Under the pieces are notes generated by a model, which saw only the letters and a program-made list of their open reading frames with translations, was not told where the DNA came from and made no database searches. DNA of 64,000 nt from Cupriavidus gilardii. Lineage in GTDB: Bacteria; Pseudomonadota; Gammaproteobacteria; Burkholderiales; Burkholderiaceae. Of this stretch, positions 53,110-59,911 are shown piece after piece; the first letter of the stretch is position 1, and each line of letters starts with the position of its first letter. The stretch covers positions 1-64,000 of the forward strand of contig NZ_VZOV01000007.1 of assembly GCF_008801915.1 (NCBI RefSeq). Direction: 5' to 3'. The position numbers were made by a program, and so were the translations under genes.

Positions 53110-53907
53110 TCACATCCCCATATAGGCCTGGCGCACACGCGGATCGTCGGCCAGCAGCCGCGTCTCGCCGGCAAGCGATACCCGTCCGGTCTCGACCACG
53201 TTGGCATGGCGGGCCAGCTCGAACGCCGTCAGCACGTCCTGTTCGACCAGCAGGATGGTCAACCCGGCCCGATTGATCTGCAGCAGCGCCTCGCCCAGGC
53301 TCTCGACCGCGCGCGGGGCCAGCCCCAGCGACAGCTCGTCGATCATCAGCAGTTGCGGGCGCGACATGATGCCCCGGCCGATCGCGCACATCTGCTGCTC
53401 GCCGCCGGAAAGCGTGGTGGCGTCCTGCTTCTGGCGGGTCTTCAGGATGGGAAACATGGTGAAGACAAAGTCGAGGTCGGCCTCGATGTCGGCGCGGCTG
53501 TCGCTGCGCAGATACGCGCCCAGCAGCAGGTTGTCGCGGATCGACAGGCCCCGGAACAGCCGCCGCCCTTCGGGCACATGCGCGACGCCGGCGCGCAGCA
53601 TCGCGTCGGGACTGGCGCCGGTCATGTCCTTGCCGGCAAACACGAGCCGCCCGCCGGAGGGCTTGACCATGCCGGAGATCGTTCGCAGCAGCGTGGACTT
53701 GCCGGCGCCGTTGGAGCCGACAATGCAGGTGACCTCGCCGGCCGGCACCTGCAGGTCGATGCCCCACAGCACCTGCACGTCGCCGTAGCCGGCGCGCAGC
53801 CCGGTGATTTCGAGCAGGGGCGCGTTCGGGGACGAGGCGGCGCCGGCGGACAGCGCGCTGGCGCGAGCGGCCATGGCGGCGCTGCCGACGCTGGTTTGCA
53901 CGTTCAT
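53110..53907 (-). CDS. livF: ABC transporter ATP-binding protein LivF (second Liv system)
   Basis: This 265-residue ABC ATPase has Walker A GSNGAGKST, the LivF-type VPEGRRLFRGLSIRDNLLL, signature LSGGEQQMCAIG and Walker B LLMIDELSLGLAP. A 28-residue Ala/Ser-rich extension precedes the core (ITGLRAGYGDVQVLWGIDL), so a start further in is possible. The ATG at 53907 overlaps the livG stop (TGATG). It completes a five-gene importer, livK-H-M-G-F, and precedes the DUF1116 gene by 6 bases. Confidence 0.92.
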   Translation of the reverse strand: MNVQTSVGSAAMAARASALSAGAASSPNAPLLEITGLRAGYGDVQVLWGIDLQVPAGEVTCIVGSNGAGKSTLLRTISGMVKPSGGRLVFAGKDMTGASPDAMLRAGVAHVPEGRRLFRGLSIRDNLLLGAYLRSDSRADIEADLDFVFTMFPILKTRQKQDATTLSGGEQQMCAIGRGIMSRPQLLMIDELSLGLAPRAVESLGEALLQINRAGLTILLVEQDVLTAFELARHANVVETGRVSLAGETRLLADDPRVRQAYMGM

Positions 53908-54698
53908 CAGTGGACCTCCGTGGTGGTGTCCGTCGCCGCCATCGCGGCTACGCCATGCGCCGCCTGGCGCGCGGCAAACTTGCTGCCCAGATAGGCCTCG
54001 ACCACTCGCGGATCGCGGATCACCGCCTGCGGCTCGCCCTGTGCGATCAGTTCGCCCTGATGCAGCACCAGGATGCGCTGGCTCAGCGACATCACCACCT
54101 TCATCAGATGTTCGATCAGCAGGATGGTGACGCCGCGCGCCGCGATCGCCCGCATCAGCGCCAGCGCCTGGTCGATTTCGGCGCTGTTCAGCCCGGCATT
54201 GACCTCGTCGAGCAACAGCAGCCGCGGCCGCATCGCCAGGCTCTTGGCCAGTTCCAGCCGCTTGCGCGAGGGCAGCGTCAGCGCGGTGGCCGGGCGCCGC
54301 GCCTCATGTGCCAGGCCGACGAATTCGAGATGGTCCATCGCGTCGCGCTCGGCCTGCGCCATGCTGGCCGCGTGGCCCGCGAACAGCGCACCGGCGCAGA
54401 CGTTCTCGAGCACCGTCATCTGCGGAAACGGCTGCACGATCTGGAACGTCCGCGCCAGGCCGCTGCGGGCCGCCTGCCAGGGCCGCTGCGCGGTCACGTC
54501 GCGGCCGCGGAACACCACCGAGCCGCCGTCGGCGCGCACCACGCCGGTGATCAGATTGACCAGCGTGGTCTTGCCCGCGCCGTTCGGCCCGATCAGCCCG
54601 ACGATCTCGCCTTCCTCCAGCGCGAAGCTGACCTTGCGGGTCGCATGCAGCCCGCCGAAATGCTTGTCCAGTGCCCGGACTTCCAGCAGCTTGCCCAT
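53907..54698 (-). CDS. livG: ABC transporter ATP-binding protein LivG (second Liv system)
   Basis: This 263-residue ABC ATPase has Walker A GPNGAGKTT, LARTFQIVQPFPQMTVLEN, a signature region changed to TALTLPSRKRLELAKSLAM, and Walker B LLLLDEVNAGLN followed by the switch histidine in IEHLMKVVMSL. The altered LSGGQ-type motif is usual in LivG. Overlaps both livM (stop shared near 54698) and livF, so all are translationally coupled. Confidence 0.92.
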   Translation of the reverse strand: MGKLLEVRALDKHFGGLHATRKVSFALEEGEIVGLIGPNGAGKTTLVNLITGVVRADGGSVVFRGRDVTAQRPWQAARSGLARTFQIVQPFPQMTVLENVCAGALFAGHAASMAQAERDAMDHLEFVGLAHEARRPATALTLPSRKRLELAKSLAMRPRLLLLDEVNAGLNSAEIDQALALMRAIAARGVTILLIEHLMKVVMSLSQRILVLHQGELIAQGEPQAVIRDPRVVEAYLGSKFAARQAAHGVAAMAATDTTTEVH

Positions 54699-55699
54699 CA
54701 GCGCACCTCCGTCGCCGCGGCACGGCCCGCGCGCGCGCCGGCGGCCGCGCGGATGCGTGCCAGCCCGCGCCGATAGTCGATCTTCAGCAGGCCGCCCGGC
54801 AGGAAGAAGATCAGCAGCACGATCACCACGCCGAGAATCGCCTGGTGATAGTCGAGAAACCGCGCCCAGATCGTTTCCTCCATCAGCACGAAGGCAGTGG
54901 CGCCGACCAGCGGGCCGTAGACCGTGCCCAGTCCGCCCAGCATCGCCATCACCGGCACTTTCAGCGTCAGCAGGATGCCGAACGCGTCGGTCGGCGCGAT
55001 ATACGAGACCCACGACGCGTAGATCGCGCCGACGGTGCCGCAATAGACGGCCGACAGCGTGTAGGCGGCGGTCTTGTAGCGGTTGGTGTCGATGCCCACC
55101 ATATCGGCGGCCTCCTCGTTCTGGCTGATGCAGCGCAGGCCGAAACCGAGCCGCGAGCGGTCGACCGCCAGCGTGGTGGCCCACGCGCATAGCATCACCG
55201 CGAGCATCGCGTAAAGGAAGACGCGGCCGGCAAAGTCGGGGCCGCCGGCGAGGATGCGGATATTGAGTCCGTCGCCGCCACCGGTCACCTCGACCCACAG
55301 CGAGGCGACCATGCGCAGCACCTCGACCAGCGTGATCGACCCGATCGCGAAGTAATGGCCCTTCATCCGCAGGATCGCGCCGCCCAGCAGCGCGGCGAAC
55401 AGGCTGACGAACACGGTCGCGCCCAGCCAGGCGAGCACCATCGGCACGCCCGCGTTCTGCAGCAGGCCGCCCACATAGCTGCCCAGGCCGACGAAGGCCG
55501 CGGTCGAGAACGACGGATAGCCGGCATAGCCGCCAATGAAGTTCCACGACAGCGCCAGGGCTCCGTACATGCAGACGAACGTGGCGAGCCGCACGAAGTA
55601 GTTGTCGGCCAGGAACGGCATCGCGGCCAGCACCAGCACGCCGCCGGCGAACAGCAGATGGGCGCGGCGCCCGGGGAAACGGGAACGGTTGGCGTTCAT
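54698..55699 (-). CDS. livM: Branched-chain amino acid type permease LivM (second Liv system)
   Basis: This 333-residue inner-membrane permease has about nine helices and LivM motifs: LSWNFIGGYAGYPSFSTAAF, FGLRCISQNEEAADMVGIDT, KTAAYTLSAVYCGTVGAIYA and MLGGLGTVYGPLVGATAFVL. The start at 55699 overlaps the livH stop. A basic C-terminal tail (RRGLARIRAAAGARAGRAAA) faces the cytoplasm. With LivH it forms the import channel; the substrate is unknown. Confidence 0.92.
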   Translation of the reverse strand: MNANRSRFPGRRAHLLFAGGVLVLAAMPFLADNYFVRLATFVCMYGALALSWNFIGGYAGYPSFSTAAFVGLGSYVGGLLQNAGVPMVLAWLGATVFVSLFAALLGGAILRMKGHYFAIGSITLVEVLRMVASLWVEVTGGGDGLNIRILAGGPDFAGRVFLYAMLAVMLCAWATTLAVDRSRLGFGLRCISQNEEAADMVGIDTNRYKTAAYTLSAVYCGTVGAIYASWVSYIAPTDAFGILLTLKVPVMAMLGGLGTVYGPLVGATAFVLMEETIWARFLDYHQAILGVVIVLLIFFLPGGLLKIDYRRGLARIRAAAGARAGRAAATEVR

Positions 55700-56559
55700 T
55701 GGTAGCCTCGCTTGCCGATCAGCCCGGTGGGCCGCGTCATCAACAGCACCAGCATCAGCAGCGAGCCGACCAGGATCGCGCTCTGCGCGCCCAGGAAGTT
55801 GCCCGCCACGCTCTCGATCAGCCCCAGCGCAAGGCCGCCGACCAGCGCGCCCGGCACCGTGCCGAGCCCGCCGATCACGCAGATCACGAAGGCCTTGCCG
55901 AGCAGCAGCCCGGTGATATTGGTGGTGATCGGGAACACCACGGACATCAGCACGCCGCAGGCGCCGGCCATCAGCGCGCCGATGCCGAACGTGATCGCGT
56001 AGACGCGGCCGACGCGGATGCCCATCAGCGTCGCGGCGTCGCGGTCCATCCGCACCGCGACGATGGCGCGGCCGATGCGCGAGCTGCGCAGCACCAGATA
56101 GAGCAGGCCGGTCATCGCCAGCGCCAGCAGCATCGCCAGCAGCCGGTCGTTCGGCACGATCACGCCGCTCAGGTCCAGGCGCCCCAGGTCCAGCGAGATC
56201 CGGCGCGGCGTGGCGTCGAACCACAGGTTCATCAGGTTGTAGAGGATCATGTCGAGGCCGAAGGTCAGCGTCAGCGTGGTCAGCACCGGCTGCGACACGA
56301 CCCGGTTGACCAGCCCGTACTGCAGCAGGAAGCCGAGCACGAACAGTCCCGCCGAAACCGCCAGCAGCATCGCGAAAGGGCTGACCTGCCAGTGCAGCCA
56401 GGCGAAGTAGGCCAGATAGCCCCCCAGCACGATGAACGACCCGTGCAGCATGTTGATGACGTTCAGCACGCCCCAGACCAGCGAAAAGCCGACGGCGATG
56501 CAGGCGTACAGCGCGCCCAGCATCAGGCCGTTGACGAGGATTTGTGCGTAGAGGCTCAT
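55696..56559 (-). CDS. livH: Branched-chain amino acid type permease LivH (second Liv system)
   Basis: This 287-residue permease has the LivH start LMLGALYACIAVGFSLVWGV, then NVINMLHGSFIVLGGYLAYF, IVAVRMDRDAATLMGIRVGR and IGGLGTVPGALVGGLALGLI. It begins 24 bases after livK and overlaps livM by 4 bases. The ribosome site before 56559 is weak, but the start matches the family. Confidence 0.92.
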   Translation of the reverse strand: MSLYAQILVNGLMLGALYACIAVGFSLVWGVLNVINMLHGSFIVLGGYLAYFAWLHWQVSPFAMLLAVSAGLFVLGFLLQYGLVNRVVSQPVLTTLTLTFGLDMILYNLMNLWFDATPRRISLDLGRLDLSGVIVPNDRLLAMLLALAMTGLLYLVLRSSRIGRAIVAVRMDRDAATLMGIRVGRVYAITFGIGALMAGACGVLMSVVFPITTNITGLLLGKAFVICVIGGLGTVPGALVGGLALGLIESVAGNFLGAQSAILVGSLLMLVLLMTRPTGLIGKRGYQ

Positions 56560-56583
56560 GGCGGTGGCTTCCGGCGGTCCGTG

Positions 56584-57777
56584 TCAGCGCACGGCGACGA
56601 GATTGGCCTGCTTGACGGCCTGCGGATACAGCACCGCGACCTTGCCCGACTGGACCTGGATGATCGGCAGGTCGCGTCCGGCATTCATGCCGTTGGGGCC
56701 GAACTTGATCGGGCCATAGAACGTCATCGCGTCGAGCGAGGCCAGCGCGTCGCGCACCTTGGCGCCTTGCGTGGTGCCCGCCTTCTCGATGGCCTTCTGC
56801 AGCGCGATCAACGCCGCCGCCGCGGACGCATGCACGTAGTCGGGGTCGTGCTTCTCGCGGGCGACGAATTCGTCGTAGAAGGCCTTGGTCGATCCGAACA
56901 CGTCGTCCGCCTTGTATTGGGACGACTGATGCCACCAGGTCGCGCTGCTGACGTTGTTGGCCAGCGGGCCCAGCGCATCGATGAACTCCTGGTAGGCCGG
57001 ACCGGTGATCATCGTGATGATCGGCGCGGTGGTGCCCAGGTCCGCCATCTGCTTGCGCACCAGGATCAGGTCCTTGGTGTAGCCGGTGATATAGATCCAG
57101 TCGGCGCCCGATGCCTTGATGCGCGACAGCGATGCGGAGTGGTCGAGCGCCCCGACCGGGAAATATTCGTTGTGGACAACCTTGAGCCCGGCCTTCTCGG
57201 CATGCGCCTTCATGGTCGCGGCCATCGAGCGCGGAAACACGTCCTCGCGGCCGAGAATGGCGATCTTCTTGACCGCAGGCATCTGCGCGGTGAAGGTGCG
57301 GATCATCGAATCGACCAGGCCGCCGTTCGGCGCCAGCGTGCCGAACAGGTATTTGTAGCCCTGGTCGAACACCGACTCCGACGACGCGGCCGACGCCATC
57401 ACGGGAATGCCATAGCGCTCGGCCACGCCCGCGACGACCTTGGTATGCCCCGAGCCGAACGGCGCGGTCAGGAATTCGACCTTGTCCTGCGTGATCAGCT
57501 TCTCGGCCATCTGCTGCGCGCGCTTCTCGTCCGACTGGTAGTCGTAGGTGATCAGCTCCACCTTGCGCCGGGTGCCGCCGACATTGATGCCGCCCGCCGC
57601 GTTGACCCGCTTGAGCCACATGTCATAGGCAACCTGCTGCTTCTTGCCTTCGTCGGCCAGGCCTCCGGTCAGCGCCAGCGGCGCACCGATGCGGATGGTG
57701 GACTGGGCGTGGGCCAGCGCGGTGGCGCCCATCAGGAGCGCGGACAGCAGCGCGGTACGGATCAGCTTGGGGGTCAT
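56584..57777 (-). CDS. livK: Periplasmic substrate-binding protein LivK-type (second Liv system)
   Basis: This 397-residue binding protein has a signal peptide (LIRTALLSALLMGATALAHA, then Q). The mature part has TIRIGAPLALTGGLADEGKK, KRVNAAGGINVGGTRRKVEL, DKVEFLTAPFGSGHTKVVAG and ASGADWIYITGYTKDLILV. It is of the amide/urea/aromatic-acid group of Liv receptors rather than classic LivJ. GAGGT 6 bases before the ATG at 57777 supports the start. It lies between the hydroxylase genes and the rest of the transporter, so it should capture the hydroxylase substrate. Confidence 0.91.
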   Translation of the reverse strand: MTPKLIRTALLSALLMGATALAHAQSTIRIGAPLALTGGLADEGKKQQVAYDMWLKRVNAAGGINVGGTRRKVELITYDYQSDEKRAQQMAEKLITQDKVEFLTAPFGSGHTKVVAGVAERYGIPVMASAASSESVFDQGYKYLFGTLAPNGGLVDSMIRTFTAQMPAVKKIAILGREDVFPRSMAATMKAHAEKAGLKVVHNEYFPVGALDHSASLSRIKASGADWIYITGYTKDLILVRKQMADLGTTAPIITMITGPAYQEFIDALGPLANNVSSATWWHQSSQYKADDVFGSTKAFYDEFVAREKHDPDYVHASAAAALIALQKAIEKAGTTQGAKVRDALASLDAMTFYGPIKFGPNGMNAGRDLPIIQVQSGKVAVLYPQAVKQANLVAVR

Positions 57778-57832
57778 GGAATACCTCGTCACGGGACAGG
57801 TTTGGGGTCGAATCGATGGAGGTGGCGCGAAC

Positions 57833-58543
57833 TCAGCGGCGGCCGAACGACAGCCACTGGCGGAGGCGGGCCCACAGCGCGGGCCAGAACAGCGCATTGA
57901 GGTCGAGCGGCGCGTTGGGCGGCGCGTTGGGCGGCGCGTTTGGCGGCGCATTCGTTGGCGCATTCGTTGGCGCATCCGTTGGCGCCTGGGCCGACGCCGC
58001 CCCCGGCGAACGAGGCGCCGTCTCGACAAAGGCCGGAGGCTCGGCCACGGCGGCCGCGGCTACCGTGGCGCCGGCCCCGGCCTCGGCCTCGAGCTTGCCG
58101 CGCAGGTTGGCGGCAAAGGCCTCGGTCAGCCGCGCGGCCAGTTCGCGCACGATGCCGCCGCGCGAGAACTGCGCGAGGCTGCCGGCGATCGCATAGTCCA
58201 CTGCGATGTCGACCCGTGTGGCCGGCCCGCCGGTCGCGTCCGCAACGTCATGCAGCGAGAACGCGGCCTCTCCCTTGACGCGCGAGCCGCTCTTGCGGTC
58301 CGCTCCGGTGCCCGTCACCGCACCGCGGTAGCTGGCATCGTCCAGGCGCATCTCGCCGTCGCCGGCGAAGGCCGCAACGATGGGCCCGAGCTTGACGGTC
58401 ATCGTCAGCGGCAACTTGCCGTCTCGTGGCGGCGCCGACAGCGACGCCCCCGGCAGGCAGGCAACGACGCCCTCGGTGTCGTGGAAGCAGCGCCATACCG
58501 CGTCGCGGGCGAATGGCAGCAGGAAGGTTTGTTGGAGTTCCAT
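57833..58543 (-). CDS. CoxG-like SRPBCC protein (carbon monoxide dehydrogenase subunit G family)
   Basis: This 236-residue protein has a START/SRPBCC fold domain at residues 1-150 (MELQQTFLLPFARDAVWRCF, then CLPGASLSAPPRDGK, GEMRLDDASYRGAVTGTGAD, VDYAIAGSLAQFSRGGIVRE). A repeat-rich linker of Asn-Ala-Pro units follows, and the tail FWPALWARLRQWLSFGRR could anchor it to the membrane. CoxG recruits CO dehydrogenase to the membrane, and related proteins accompany many molybdenum hydroxylases. It directly follows the [2Fe-2S] subunit gene (43-base gap). Confidence 0.85.
   Translation of the reverse strand: MELQQTFLLPFARDAVWRCFHDTEGVVACLPGASLSAPPRDGKLPLTMTVKLGPIVAAFAGDGEMRLDDASYRGAVTGTGADRKSGSRVKGEAAFSLHDVADATGGPATRVDIAVDYAIAGSLAQFSRGGIVRELAARLTEAFAANLRGKLEAEAGAGATVAAAAVAEPPAFVETAPRSPGAASAQAPTDAPTNAPTNAPPNAPPNAPPNAPLDLNALFWPALWARLRQWLSFGRR
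57909..57980 (-). repeat. In-frame 12-bp tandem repeat, six copies
   Basis: GGCGCGTTGGGC-type units, six in tandem (57909-57980), encoding (T/P)NAP repeats in the linker of the CoxG-like protein. Copy changes keep the frame and would alter tether length. Confidence 0.9.
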
Positions 58544-58586
58544 GCGGGGCTCGGCTTCTGGGTCGCGTCGGTCGCGTGGGTTGGCA

Positions 58587-59084
58587 TCAGGCGGGGTTCG
58601 CCGCGCCGGCGGCCCCGCGGGCGTCCAGCACGCTGCGTATCGCCCGCACCAGGCCGACATAGCCGGTGCAGCGGCACAGGTTGCCGGCAAGCTCGTGACG
58701 GATGCGCGCATCGTCGGCGTCGGGCAGGCGCAGCACGATGTCGCGCGCGGTGGCCAGCATGCCGGGCGTGCAATATCCGCATTGCAGTGCGTGTTCGGCG
58801 CTGAAGGCCTCGCGCAGTTGCGCCATCACGGGGTCGGCATCGAAATCTTCGATCGTGCGTACCTGCGCGCCGGTGCAGCTGACCGCCAGCACGGTGCACG
58901 AGCGCGTCGGCACGCCATCGACCTGCAACGTGCAGGCGCCGCAGACGCCCTGTTCGCAACCGAGATTGGTGCCGGTCAGATGCAGGTGTTCGCGCAGGAA
59001 GTCGGCCAGGTGCGTGCGGGGCTCGACGACGGCGCTGACAGGCTCGCCGTTGACATGCAATTCGACAGGCATCGGGGACGTCAT
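58587..59084 (-). CDS. Molybdenum hydroxylase small [2Fe-2S] subunit
   Basis: This 165-residue iron-sulfur subunit has ELHVNGEPVSAVVEPRTHLA and the first cluster GCEQGVCGACTLQVDGVPTRSC, split here as GCEQGVCGACT and RSC. The second cluster domain has LQCGYCTPGM and LAGNLCRCTGY. It carries electrons from the molybdenum centre to FAD. The start at 59084 overlaps the FAD subunit stop. Gene order L, M, S with overlaps is typical of the xanthine dehydrogenase/CoxMSL family. Confidence 0.93.
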   Translation of the reverse strand: MTSPMPVELHVNGEPVSAVVEPRTHLADFLREHLHLTGTNLGCEQGVCGACTLQVDGVPTRSCTVLAVSCTGAQVRTIEDFDADPVMAQLREAFSAEHALQCGYCTPGMLATARDIVLRLPDADDARIRHELAGNLCRCTGYVGLVRAIRSVLDARGAAGAANPA

Positions 59085-59911
59085 GCGCCTTCTCCGGTAA
59101 AGACCGCCAGCGCCGCGGCGGCGCGCCGCAACGCGACCGCGTGCAGCTGATATTCGTATGTGCCGGGCTCGAGCCCGGCCACGCACAGGTGGTGGTGCGC
59201 CAGCGTTTCGTCCCAGCGGTCGATCAGCGCGCCGGCGTCGGCGATCACGAACGGCGGGCCGTCGATGGCGCCGATCACCGCGCGCCGCCTGCCCTGCGCC
59301 GCATCGTCGACGAAGGCGCAGATCGCCTCGGCGAATTCGCCCGGCTTGCGGTTGACCTTGTAGTAGCTCCAGCGCGCGCCGGGGCCCAGCCGCGCGATCC
59401 GGACCGCGAGCAGCACTTCGTCGTCCGCGAGCGCCGTGGTGAATGCGCCGGCCATCCAGTCGCGCTGCGCAATCTCGCGTTGGCCGCGCGGGCCCGCCAC
59501 GATGCAGCTGGCGTCGAGCAGCGCCATCACGTTGATCCAGTCGGCCGCCGGATCGGCATGGACCAGGCTGCCGCCCAGCGTGCCGCGGTTGCGCACCGCC
59601 CGATAGGCGATGCCGCGCGCCACCCAGGGCATCAGGCCACGGCTCGGATCGGGAATCGTTCCGTCCTCGATCTGCGCATGCGTGATGCCGGCGCCGAGCT
59701 GGACCGACGCGCTCTCTTCGCGGCATTCGCGCAATGCCGCGATGCCGCGCAGGTCGATCAGCTCGGCCGGCTGCGCCAGCCGCAGGTTCAGCATCGGGCC
59801 GAGCGACTGGCCGCCGCCGAGCGCCTTGGCAAAGCCACCGCTGCCGGCCAGGGCGGCGATGGCCGCGTCGACGGTGTCGGGCCGCCGATAGTCGAACGGT
59901 GCCGGCTTCAT
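59081..59911 (-). CDS. Molybdenum hydroxylase FAD-binding medium subunit
   Basis: This 276-residue flavin subunit of the CoxM/FAD_binding_5 family has PFDYRRPDTVDAAIAALAG, the FAD-binding loop ALGGGQSLGPMLNLRLAQP, and NRGTLGGSLVHADPAADWIN, the second flavin motif. A typical C-terminal CO_deh_flav_C domain follows. It overlaps the small subunit (4 bases) and the large subunit (ATGA), indicating stoichiometric translation. It accepts electrons from the iron-sulfur clusters and passes them to NAD or a respiratory acceptor. Confidence 0.92.
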   Translation of the reverse strand: MKPAPFDYRRPDTVDAAIAALAGSGGFAKALGGGQSLGPMLNLRLAQPAELIDLRGIAALRECREESASVQLGAGITHAQIEDGTIPDPSRGLMPWVARGIAYRAVRNRGTLGGSLVHADPAADWINVMALLDASCIVAGPRGQREIAQRDWMAGAFTTALADDEVLLAVRIARLGPGARWSYYKVNRKPGEFAEAICAFVDDAAQGRRRAVIGAIDGPPFVIADAGALIDRWDETLAHHHLCVAGLEPGTYEYQLHAVALRRAAAALAVFTGEGA

